Source: CAYUYM01 sp964449305 (GTDB lineage: Bacteria > Bacteroidota > Ignavibacteria > SZUA-365 > CAYQST01). Taken from it: a stretch of DNA of 15,729 nt. The notes below the pieces were generated by a model. The model was not told where the DNA came from. It made no database searches and saw only the letters and a program-made list of their open reading frames with translations. Within the stretch, counting starts at the first letter, position 1; every line of letters starts with the position of its first letter. The position numbers were made by a program, and so were the translations under genes. The stretch spans positions 1 through 15,729 of the forward strand of contig CAYUYM010000072.1 in NCBI GenBank assembly GCA_964449305.1, given 5' to 3'. This document shows, piece by piece, positions 1-7,457 of the stretch.

Positions 1-629
1 CACGGGTTGTGCCGTTGCGGTGTGGGGTGAAGAGTGCCGAATTGCGAATCACGGGCCGTGCCGGTGCGGTGTGGGATGAAGAGTGCCGAATTGCGAATCA
101 CGGGTTGTGCCGTTGCGGTGCGGGGTGAAGAATCACGGATCACGAATCACGGGTTGTGCCGTTGCGGTGTGGGGTGAAGAGTGCCGAACTGCGAATCACG
201 GGTTGTGCCGTTGTGGTGTGGGGTGAAGAATGCCGGATTGCGGATCACGACGTGTGCCGTTGCGGTGTGGGGTGAAGAGTGCCGAACTGCGAATCACGGG
301 CCGTGCCGGTGCGGTGTGGGATGAAGAGTGCCGAATTGCGAATCACGGGTTGTGCCGTTGCGGTGCGGGGTGAAGAATGACGGACTGCGGATCACGACGT
401 GAACCGTTGCTGTGCGGGGTGAAGAAAGCCGGACTGCGGATCACGGGTTGTGCCGTTGCTGTGCGGGGTGAAGAATGACGGATTGCGAATCACGGGCCGT
501 GCCGTTGCGGTGTGGGATGAAGAGTGCCGAACTGCGAATCACGGGTTGTGGCGATGCGGTGCGGGGTGAAGAGTGCCGAACTGCGAATCACGGGTTGTGC
601 CGGTGTGGTGTGGGGTGAAGAATGACGGA
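1..629. repeat. 49-bp tandem repeat array (12 full copies plus a partial, open at the left edge)
   Basis: Units begin at 1, 50, 99, 148, 197, 246, 295, 344, 393, 442, 491 and 540, each exactly 49 bp, and a partial thirteenth runs from 589 to about 629. Each unit splits into seven heptamers, for example ATCACGG, GTTGTGC, CGTTGCG, GTGTGGG, GTGAAGA, GTGCCGA, ATTGCGA. Units at 50 and 295 are identical, and an exact 91-bp match (43-133 versus 288-378) shows a higher-order period of five units (245 bp). Some units contain the inverted repeat CACGGGCCGTG and others the related CACGGGTTGTG. Because 49 is not a multiple of three, the reading frame shifts in every copy, and I see no credible protein. 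The array continues beyond the window start, so the total copy number is unknown. Confidence 0.95.
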
Positions 630-938
630 CGCGTTGAAGCACAAAGCGTGAAGGCTCGTTTCCAGTGCCCCCGGTGTTGAACGCGATGCCGTTCCAGGGG
701 AGGTGCACCCGGCGTCACCGGCGCCCGGCGGTGCACACCGGGGGTGCATCAGCTCCCACAGGCATCACCGTCTGCCGCGGATTCATTGATCTCTCCATCG
801 GCCGACACGCGAGGCGACCGGATGCGACACAGCCACCGGCATTCCTGACCCGCCGCATGGCCGACACGTCCTCACGCTTCAGTTCTCATCCTTCAATTCC
901 TGACACCTCTCCGCCAATTCGTGCCGCAGAGCCGATGT
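630..938. other. Gene-free spacer between the 49-bp array and lexA
   Basis: I see no credible gene here. Open frames that cross it have atypical composition and no start signal. GGTGCAC occurs twice (703-709 and 730-736) around a GC-rich core and could form a weak stem. From about 882 to 923 the sequence falls into loose heptamers (ATTCCTG at 896 and ATTCGTG at 917, 21 bp apart), reminiscent of the array to the left. No convincing terminator for lexA is visible. Confidence 0.6.
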
Positions 939-1562
939 TCACTCTGTCTGGAAATCGAAACAACCGCCCAGGTCGCGGAGCACCACCATCACTTTTCCGA
1001 CAATGAAGAACTCGTCGTCCTTCGTCACTTCAAGGGTTTTGAATGCGGGATTGCAGGGACGCAGCTCGACGTGCTTCTTCGCGTGGTGAAAGATCTTGAC
1101 CGTGACGCCGCCGTTGAGCGAGGCCACCACCGTGTCACCGTTGTGCACCTCCTGCTGGGGACGCAGCAGCACGATGTCGCCGGGGAGGATGCCGGCGTCA
1201 CGCATGCTGTAGCCATCCACTCGGAGGGCGATGGGGTTCTCGAAGCGCAGCAGCGCGGGGTCGACCCGGAGGTACTCCGTGGCCGCCTCCTGCTGATGCA
1301 TCGGGACGCCCGCCTGCACCTCGCCAAGCAGGGGGACGCGTGCAAACATGTCCTCCACCAGACGGATCCCGCGGCTGATGCCCGGTGTCAACTGCAGAAA
1401 TCCGATCTTCTCGAGACCCTTCAACACAATCTCCACGCTGTGCTTCCACAGGCCCGTGCCCTGGGCGATCTCGTCGAGACTCGGTGCGCGACCGTTCTGC
1501 TTCATGTAGTCCTTCAGATAGCTCGCGACCTTCTTCCTGTTCTCCGTCCATTGTGTGCGCAT
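939..1562 (-). CDS. lexA: LexA SOS repressor (self-cleaving, S24 family)
   Basis: This is the transcriptional repressor of the SOS DNA-damage response, a cytoplasmic DNA-binding dimer that cleaves itself when RecA filaments form. The protein has 207 residues, the usual length. The N-terminal winged helix-turn-helix spans about residues 1-68. The cleavage bond is Ala84-Gly85 in GEVQAGVP, the nucleophile is Ser119 in DGYSMRDAG, and the general base is Lys156 in GVTVKIF. As I recall the E. coli protein, these positions are identical there. The recognition-helix region (GTGLWKHSVEIVLKGL, about 35-50) differs clearly from E. coli, so the operator cannot be inferred from that model. The start lies about 26 nt below a predicted transcription start, with no strong Shine-Dalgarno sequence. 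The gene is monocistronic and divergent from the cyclase gene. LexA normally represses itself, which is likely here too. Confidence 0.95.
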   Translation of the reverse strand: MRTQWTENRKKVASYLKDYMKQNGRAPSLDEIAQGTGLWKHSVEIVLKGLEKIGFLQLTPGISRGIRLVEDMFARVPLLGEVQAGVPMHQQEAATEYLRVDPALLRFENPIALRVDGYSMRDAGILPGDIVLLRPQQEVHNGDTVVASLNGGVTVKIFHHAKKHVELRPCNPAFKTLEVTKDDEFFIVGKVMVVLRDLGGCFDFQTE

Positions 1563-1594
1563 GGGGCCTCAAGGTTGGTGAAATGTCTAAGTCA

Positions 1595-1623
1595 AATCTA
1601 CGCCCGCCGGAGGGCAATGTCAA
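1595..1623 (-). promoter_or_regulatory. Sigma70-like promoter of lexA
   Basis: On the minus strand TTGACA (1618-1623) is followed after exactly 17 bp by TAGATT (1595-1600). The latter also reads TAGATTTG, which fits the Bacteroidota -7 consensus TAnnTTTG. The predicted transcription start is about 26 nt from the lexA ATG. A LexA operator is expected nearby, but I cannot identify a clear palindrome. GACATT recurs as a direct repeat 35 bp apart across the promoter. Confidence 0.65.
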
Positions 1624-1635
1624 GTGCCACCAGAC

Positions 1636-1767
1636 CGATGCGTTTCAATCCCGCACCTGGCGGACCATGCATGCGTTTCAATCCCGCACCTGGCGGACCA
1701 TGCATGCGTTTCATTCCCACATCCGGCGGACCATGCATGCGTTTCATTCCCACATCCGGCTGACACC
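1636..1767. repeat. 33-bp tandem repeat, four copies in an AABB arrangement
   Basis: Four head-to-tail 33-bp units start at 1636, 1669, 1702 and 1735. The first two share the inner text CAATCCCGCACCTGG and the last two share CATTCCCACATCCGG. The final unit decays after about 1760. The junctions between units contain the palindrome CATGCATG. The array starts 12 bp beyond the lexA -35 box and ends just before the predicted promoter of the cyclase gene. Its length is a multiple of three, so one frame reads as a repeated 11-residue peptide, but there is no start signal, and the cyclase signal peptide begins well downstream. Confidence 0.9.
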
Positions 1768-1796
1768 TTGAATCCCGACCTCCTCCGCTCTATGTT
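1768..1796 (+). promoter_or_regulatory. Candidate promoter of the cyclase-family gene
   Basis: TTGAAT (1768-1773) and TATGTT (1791-1796) are separated by 17 bp, a good sigma70-type arrangement. This leaves a leader of about 105 nt before the ATG at 1909. It lies immediately after the 33-bp repeat array. Confidence 0.4.
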
Positions 1797-1908
1797 GCCG
1801 CATGGAGCACACGGCGGCCACATGCGCCCGCACGCAACGACAGCGCTCCATCGGTCCGCTCCGGTCTCCACTCCATCCACTTCCTGCACGATCGAAGGGT
1901 TGCACATC

Positions 1909-2706
1909 ATGAAACGCTCCACCATGCTCCTCATGGCTGCCGGTCTGCTCCTTGGCTGCGCCCGGCAGCAGGATCCCCTCGCCGTCCTGCGGCAGGGGAA
2001 ATGGGTCGACCTGACCTGGTCGTTCGATGAGAACTCGGTCTACTGGCCCACCAACATTCCCTTCACACACGACACCGTCTTCGCCGGCATCAACGACAAG
2101 GGCTGGTACTATTCCTCCTTCGTGTTCCGCGCGGAGGAACACGGCGGCACACATTTCGACGCACCGCTGCACTTTGCCCAGGGCGGCCGCAGCGTGGACC
2201 AGGTGCCGGTGGACCGGCTCACGGCGGAGGGCGTGATGGTGGATGTGACCGCGAGGACCGCCTCCAACCGCGACTACGCCATCGGTATCGACGACCTCAA
2301 GGAATGGGAGACGTCGCATGGACGCATCCCCGATCACGCCATCGTCCTGTTCAACACCGGCTACGCTCAATACTACCCGGACCGGCAGCGCTACACAGGC
2401 ACGGAACTGACAGGGAAGGAAGGCGTGGAGAACCTGCATTTCCCCGCACTCCATCCGGATGCCGCGGCGTGGCTCGCCGATGAACGCTCCATCACCGCCG
2501 TCGGCCTCGATGTGCCAAGCATCGACATCGGGCAGTCCAGGGACTTCCTCGTCCATCGGACGTTGTTCGCGAAGAACGTCACGGCCTATGAAAACGTGGC
2601 GCACCTCGACCAGCTCCCGCCGCGCGGCTTCTGGGTGGTCGCCCTCCCGATGAAGATCGCGGGCGGCAGTGGCGCCCCGCTGCGCATCGTCGCCTTCGTG
2701 CCGTGA
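1909..2706 (+). CDS. Cyclase/kynurenine formamidase-family lipoprotein
   Basis: This is a metal-dependent hydrolase of the cyclase family (Pfam Cyclase, KynB-like), predicted at 265 residues. The start at 1909 is chosen because it gives a complete lipoprotein signal peptide (MKRSTMLLMAAGLLLGC, lipid-modified Cys17). An upstream in-frame extension would run back through the 33-bp repeats. The family metal-binding motif HGGTHFDAPLHF is at residues 78-89, with His78, His82, Asp84 and His88 as the expected ligands. Further family features follow, such as GLDVPSID and the His-containing VHRTLF segment. Kynurenine formamidase hydrolyses N-formylkynurenine in tryptophan breakdown, but many family members act on other amides, esters or lactones, and the lipobox places this one outside the cytoplasm. 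The substrate is therefore open. The asparaginase gene starts 79 bp downstream on the same strand. Confidence 0.87.
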   Translation: MKRSTMLLMAAGLLLGCARQQDPLAVLRQGKWVDLTWSFDENSVYWPTNIPFTHDTVFAGINDKGWYYSSFVFRAEEHGGTHFDAPLHFAQGGRSVDQVPVDRLTAEGVMVDVTARTASNRDYAIGIDDLKEWETSHGRIPDHAIVLFNTGYAQYYPDRQRYTGTELTGKEGVENLHFPALHPDAAAWLADERSITAVGLDVPSIDIGQSRDFLVHRTLFAKNVTAYENVAHLDQLPPRGFWVVALPMKIAGGSGAPLRIVAFVP

Positions 2707-2733
2707 TCCGCCTCCGTGCGCACACCGCGCGCG

Positions 2734-2765
2734 TTTCCTGCACGATGCCGGTTTTTGTACATTGC
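2734..2765 (+). promoter_or_regulatory. Possible promoter of the asparaginase gene
   Basis: TTTC (2734-2737) precedes TACATTGC (2758-2765) by 20 bp, close to the Bacteroidota -33/-7 pattern TTTG-N19-21-TAnnTTTG. The predicted transcription start would be only about 14-20 nt from the ATG at 2786. The match is partial. Confidence 0.3.
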
Positions 2766-2785
2766 GTCGACAACAGCGGAGACCC

Positions 2786-3763
<978 letters not shown>

Positions 3764-3801
3764 TCCCTCCCGGGCCCCATGTGTGATTCACAATCCCAAT
3801 C

Positions 3802-3836
3802 ATTCACCACTCACCATTCTCCATTCACCACCTCCC
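3802..3836 (+). repeat. Heptamer-phased short repeat upstream of the saccharopine dehydrogenase-like gene
   Basis: Five consecutive heptamers read ATTCACC, ACTCACC, ATTCTCC, ATTCACC and ACCTCCC. The first and fourth are identical and 21 bp apart. They follow the same A-Y-Y-C-NNN pattern as heptamers on the minus strand of the 1-629 array (ATTCGCA, ATTCGGC, ACTCTTC, ACCCCAC). The patch ends 5 bp before the ATG at 3842, so it occupies the place where a ribosome binding site would sit. Confidence 0.6.
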
Positions 3837-3841
3837 CGTCC

Positions 3842-4975
3842 ATGAAGATTCTCGTTCTCGGCTCCGGCCTTGTCGGCTCTGCCATCATCCGTGATCTCGC
3901 CACCGAACCATCGTACCACATCACCGTCTGCGATGTGTCGGAGGAGGCGCTGGCCCGCTTCTCCGACGACGCACGCATCACCTCCGTGCAGATGGACTGC
4001 GCGGATCCCGATGCCATACGGACACTCGCACCGCTCTTCGACATCGTCGTCGGTGCACTGCCCGGCCACATGGGCTTCAACGCGGTGAAGGCCGTCATCG
4101 AGGCGGGTCGGCCCATGGTGGACATCTCCTTCTTCCCGGAGGATTGCTTCGCACTCGACGCCCTCGCGAAGAAGCAGGGCGTCACCACCATCGTGGACTG
4201 CGGCCTGGCACCGGGCCTGTCGAACCTGCTGCTCGGGCATGCCACGCTGGAGTTCGACGACATCACGGACTTCGTCTGCCTGGTGGGCGGCCTGCCGGCG
4301 GAACGGCGCAAACCCTTCGAATACACCGCCGTCTTCTCCCCGATCGATGTGCTCGAGGAATACACGCGGCCGGCGCGCTACATCGAGAACTTCATCGAGG
4401 TCATCAAGCCGGCGCTGTCGGAGATCGAGCTCGTGGACATCCCCGGCGTCGGCACGCTGGAGGCCTTCAACACCGACGGACTTCGCTCGCTCGCCGCCAC
4501 CATCACGGCGCGCAACATGAAGGAGAAGACGATGCGCTATCCCGGTCACGCGGAGCTCATGAAGATCCTCCGTGGCATGGGCCTCTTTGACAAGGAGGAG
4601 ATCGACATCCGGGGCACGAGGGTGCGTCCCATCGACGTCACCGCCGCGCTCATGTTTCCGCTGTGGAAGCTGCCGGAGGGCGGGCACGACCTCTCCGCCA
4701 TGCAGGTGGTGATCGCCGGCACGCGGCAGGGGCGGCATGTGACGGTGACGCACGACCTGCTCGACCGCTACGATCCGGTGACGAACACCACGTCCATGGC
4801 ACGCACCACGGGTTACACCTGCGCGGTGACCACGCGCCTCCTCGCCTCCGGCGCCATCACACGGCAGGGCATCGTGCCACCCGAGTTCCTCGGCATGGAC
4901 GATGGCGTGTTCCAGGACATCATGCGTGGCCTCGAGAAGCGCGGTGTGCGCTTCTATACCACCACCGGGGACTAG
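3842..4975 (+). CDS. Saccharopine dehydrogenase-like NAD(P)-dependent oxidoreductase
   Basis: The 377-residue protein opens with a Rossmann fold, GSGLVGS at residues 7-13. The saccharopine dehydrogenase NADP domain covers about residues 1-125 and includes DCGLAPG at 119-125. The C-terminal catalytic domain follows from about 126. Saccharopine dehydrogenases interconvert saccharopine with glutamate and aminoadipate semialdehyde in lysine metabolism. Relatives such as carboxynorspermidine dehydrogenase act in polyamine synthesis, so the exact reaction is uncertain. No lysine-ketoglutarate reductase gene is adjacent. The start at 3842 is chosen because the nucleotide-binding motif begins directly after it; an earlier frame from 3779 would only translate the heptamer patch. 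No Shine-Dalgarno sequence is visible. The ATL gene begins 4 bp after the stop, suggesting one transcript. Confidence 0.85.
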   Translation: MKILVLGSGLVGSAIIRDLATEPSYHITVCDVSEEALARFSDDARITSVQMDCADPDAIRTLAPLFDIVVGALPGHMGFNAVKAVIEAGRPMVDISFFPEDCFALDALAKKQGVTTIVDCGLAPGLSNLLLGHATLEFDDITDFVCLVGGLPAERRKPFEYTAVFSPIDVLEEYTRPARYIENFIEVIKPALSEIELVDIPGVGTLEAFNTDGLRSLAATITARNMKEKTMRYPGHAELMKILRGMGLFDKEEIDIRGTRVRPIDVTAALMFPLWKLPEGGHDLSAMQVVIAGTRQGRHVTVTHDLLDRYDPVTNTTSMARTTGYTCAVTTRLLASGAITRQGIVPPEFLGMDDGVFQDIMRGLEKRGVRFYTTTGD

Positions 4976-4979
4976 GCGG

Positions 4980-5453
4980 TTGGCTGCACGGAAGAAGACC
5001 TGGCACGAGAAGCTCCACGATGCGAAGGGGCTGCCCAGGATTGTCACGATCCCGGAGGACAGGCGGGCGGATGTCGGTGGAGCCACCATGGTGGTGCCGG
5101 CGCCCGTCGACGTGGATGCCGTGATGCGGACGGTGCCCAGGGGCGATGTGATCACGACAGCCGGGATCCGCGGCATCCTGGCCGCCAGGTATGGGACCGA
5201 TGTGTGCTGCCCCCTCACCACGGGGATCTTCACCTGGATCGCCGCCCATGCGGCCGAGGAGGAACGCGAGGCCGGGCAGCTCCTCACCACGCCCTGGTGG
5301 CGCACGCTGAAATCCGGCGGCCTGTTAAACCCGAAATTCCCGGGCGGTGTCGAACACCAGAAACAACTGCTCGAAGAGGAGGGTCTCCATGTCGTCGCAA
5401 AAGGCAAACATTGGTGTGTACTCGAAGCCGCCCCGAAGGGCGGGAAACCCTGA
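4980..5453 (+). CDS. Alkyltransferase-like (ATL) protein, MGMT family, Trp in place of the active-site Cys
   Basis: The 157-residue protein resembles the DNA-binding domain of O6-methylguanine-DNA methyltransferase. The helix-turn-helix region is about residues 50-65 (TTAGIRGILAARYG). A conserved CCPLTTGIFTWIAAHAAEE segment is followed by PWWR at residues 105-108, where methyltransferases carry PCHR. The next segment, GGLLNPKFPGGVEHQKQLL, matches the methyltransferase region after that motif. The acceptor Cys is therefore a Trp, as in ATL proteins (PWHR), which bind alkylated guanine without removing the alkyl group and pass the damage to nucleotide excision repair. The start is assigned to TTG at 4980, giving an N-terminus of the form MAARKKTWHEKL. 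It lies 4 bp after the previous stop, and no ATG or GTG fits as well. The last 65 bp overlap the hydrolase gene. Confidence 0.75.
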   Translation: MAARKKTWHEKLHDAKGLPRIVTIPEDRRADVGGATMVVPAPVDVDAVMRTVPRGDVITTAGIRGILAARYGTDVCCPLTTGIFTWIAAHAAEEEREAGQLLTTPWWRTLKSGGLLNPKFPGGVEHQKQLLEEEGLHVVAKGKHWCVLEAAPKGGKP

Positions 5454-7380
5454 ACGCATTCTGATCATCGCATTGCTCGCTGTCGTGGCCGTGTGGCATG
5501 CCGTCGCACAACCACTTCCGCGTTACACCGTCATCAGCATCCCCACGCGCGTCACCGAGGCGGGGAAGCAGATGCTGGCGGCGGATCTCTACGCCAATGA
5601 TGGCGCACGGCCCAAGCCGGTGATCCTGATCCAGACGCCCTACAACCGCAAGCTCATGCGCCTGCGCATGACCTCGGCCACGGGCGGCGGATCGGTGCCC
5701 TTCGACACGGCCTGGTACAACTACGTGATCCTCGACTGGCGCGGGTTCTACGATTCGAAGGACGCCGATGTGGCGGGGTACGACCGCGGCCTCGATGGCT
5801 TTGACGCGGTGGAGTGGATCGCCGCGCAGCCGTGGTGCAACGGGAAAGTGGCCACCTGGGGCGGCAGCGCCCTTGGGATGATCCAGTTCCAGACGGCCCG
5901 GTACAAACCCCCACACCTCGTCTGCTGCGCGCCGTTCATCAAGGACTTCAAGACGAAATACACGGACTACTTCTGCGGCGGCGTGTATCGCACCGAGCAT
6001 GTCGCGTCCCTCGCGAAGCTGGGCTTCGGGACCAACCTCGCCCTGCAGCATCAGACCCATGACAATGCCTGGAAGATGGTGGAGAACCTCGCCGACTTTC
6101 CCGGGGAGTTTGCGGTGCCGATGTTCCTCGTCAGCGGTTGGTACGATCATTTTCCGGCCGATGTGATCCGCGCCTTCACCGACATCCAGTCCCGTAGCGA
6201 CAAGGCGGTGCGCGCGGCACACAAGCTGATGATGGGCCCGTGGAGCCATGGTGCCCTCGGAGAACGGGAGCAGGGCGTGCTCGAGTTTCCCGGGGCGGAG
6301 GGGATGCCTGTCCAGGCAGGGCGGCGCTTCCTCGACTATCACCTCCTCGGCGCCAAGAACGGATGGCCGCTGGAGCCGACGGTGCGCTGGTTCAGCATGG
6401 GCGACAACCTCTGGCACGAGGATCCCACCTGGCCGCCGGCCGGACTCGAGACGCACACCCTGTACCTGCGACGCGGGCATGAACTGCTCCCGCAACCCGA
6501 ACCGCCCATCATGCCACCGGGCGACATCCCTCCCGACACCATCGTGGCCGACCCGCGGAATCCATCACCCACCGTGGGCGGCTCGCGCTTCGATCCCTTC
6601 TCCCCCGGCATCCCCATCGGACCGCAGGACATGCGCGTCGACGTCGAGAGCCGCGGCGATGTGCTCCTGTACAGCACGCCGGTGTTCACGCGGCCGGAGG
6701 CGCTCATCCAGGCGCACCTCTCCGTGTACGTCAGCTCCACCGCCCGCGACGCCGATGTGTCCGTCCGCCTCTGCGATGTGCACCCCGACGGCCGCTCCAT
6801 CATCCTCACGCAGGGCATCCGCCGCATGCGCTTCCATGACTCGTATGAGAAGGAGACGCTCGTGCCGCCCGGCACGGTGGTGCCGCTCGACATCGATCTG
6901 CCCCCCACGCCTGTCATGTTCGCACCCGGGCACCGGCTGCGCATCATCCTGTCCGGCGCCAATGCGCCCATGTTCGATGTGAACCTGCAGAACGGCGGAC
7001 CCATGGTGGTTGAAGGGGACACGGTGACGGCGGTCAACCTCATTCATCATACGGCCTCGCAGCCCTCGCGTCTCGAGTACACGAGCACCACCGTCACGCC
7101 GGTCGACGCCGTGGCAGCACCCGCGGGGTTGTCCGTGCAGGTGTATCCCAACCCCTGCCGCACACAGGCCACCGTCGTGATCGCATCGAATGCACCGGAG
7201 CGCATACGTGTCATCATGTTCGATGCGCTGGGGCGCGTGGTCCGCGGGCCTGCCATCGCAACCCAACCCGGTGACACCGCGCTGTCCATCGACACCGGCG
7301 GCCTTGCCCCGGGGCTGTACCACCTGCGCTGCGATTCAGGGACGCGTCACGCCATGCGCACGCTTGTCGTTCTTCCATGA
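5389..7380 (+). CDS. Secreted CocE/NonD-type (X-Pro dipeptidyl-peptidase) alpha/beta hydrolase with type IX secretion sorting domain
   Basis: The 663-residue serine hydrolase belongs to the CocE/NonD and X-Pro dipeptidyl-peptidase S15 family, whose members cleave Xaa-Pro dipeptides, acyl esters or beta-lactam side chains. The expected catalytic triad is Ser160 in TWGGSALGM, Asp253 in SGWYDHF and His287 in GPWSHGA. A C-terminal beta-sandwich of the PepX_C type spans roughly residues 365-570. The last 80 or so residues form a Por-type sorting domain, from VYPNP at 585-589 to APGLYHLR and a final RTLVVLP, so export by the type IX system to the surface is predicted. The start at 5389 is supported by AGGAGGG 5 nt upstream. 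The signal peptide (NPERILIIALLAVVAVWHAVAQ, split here as NPERILIIALLAV and VAVWHAVAQ) has a long basic n-region of about 20 residues. The gene overlaps the ATL gene by 65 bp. Confidence 0.88.
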   Translation: MSSQKANIGVYSKPPRRAGNPERILIIALLAVVAVWHAVAQPLPRYTVISIPTRVTEAGKQMLAADLYANDGARPKPVILIQTPYNRKLMRLRMTSATGGGSVPFDTAWYNYVILDWRGFYDSKDADVAGYDRGLDGFDAVEWIAAQPWCNGKVATWGGSALGMIQFQTARYKPPHLVCCAPFIKDFKTKYTDYFCGGVYRTEHVASLAKLGFGTNLALQHQTHDNAWKMVENLADFPGEFAVPMFLVSGWYDHFPADVIRAFTDIQSRSDKAVRAAHKLMMGPWSHGALGEREQGVLEFPGAEGMPVQAGRRFLDYHLLGAKNGWPLEPTVRWFSMGDNLWHEDPTWPPAGLETHTLYLRRGHELLPQPEPPIMPPGDIPPDTIVADPRNPSPTVGGSRFDPFSPGIPIGPQDMRVDVESRGDVLLYSTPVFTRPEALIQAHLSVYVSSTARDADVSVRLCDVHPDGRSIILTQGIRRMRFHDSYEKETLVPPGTVVPLDIDLPPTPVMFAPGHRLRIILSGANAPMFDVNLQNGGPMVVEGDTVTAVNLIHHTASQPSRLEYTSTTVTPVDAVAAPAGLSVQVYPNPCRTQATVVIASNAPERIRVIMFDALGRVVRGPAIATQPGDTALSIDTGGLAPGLYHLRCDSGTRHAMRTLVVLP

Positions 7381-7457
7381 CGTGATGCCGTCCTGCACAC
7401 CGCGTTCATCCCACCGCGGCTGGCGTGCTGTCAGATGTTCGTCACACCTTCCATCGT

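Noticed and set aside
490..736. Short minus-strand reading frames in the 49-bp array
   Set aside because: They are translations of the repeat, which changes frame in each copy, with His/Thr/Pro-rich text and no start signal.
702..736. Hairpin from the two GGTGCAC copies as lexA terminator
   Set aside because: The inner stem does not pair well, there is no T-run, and it is about 200 bp beyond the lexA stop.
1636..1767. CRISPR array suggested by a GTTTCAATCCC-like repeat start
   Set aside because: The 33-bp units follow each other directly with no unique spacers, and no cas genes are present.
1624..1908. Repeat-encoded N-terminal extension of the cyclase lipoprotein (repeated 11-residue peptide)
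   Set aside because: It would bury the lipoprotein signal peptide inside the protein, and the predicted promoter lies downstream of the repeats.
2669..2785. Upstream extension of the asparaginase gene
   Set aside because: It would overlap the cyclase gene and add a Cys/Arg-rich leader not found in the family; the ATG at 2786 places TGGT at the usual position.
3800..5407. Long minus-strand open frame opposite the saccharopine dehydrogenase and ATL genes
   Set aside because: Both plus-strand genes have recognisable motifs, and the opposite product is Arg/Val/Glu/His-rich with no domain pattern.
7381..7457. Terminator between the two convergent genes
   Set aside because: Only a weak CCGCG/CGCGG pairing with a 10-nt loop and no T-run is visible.
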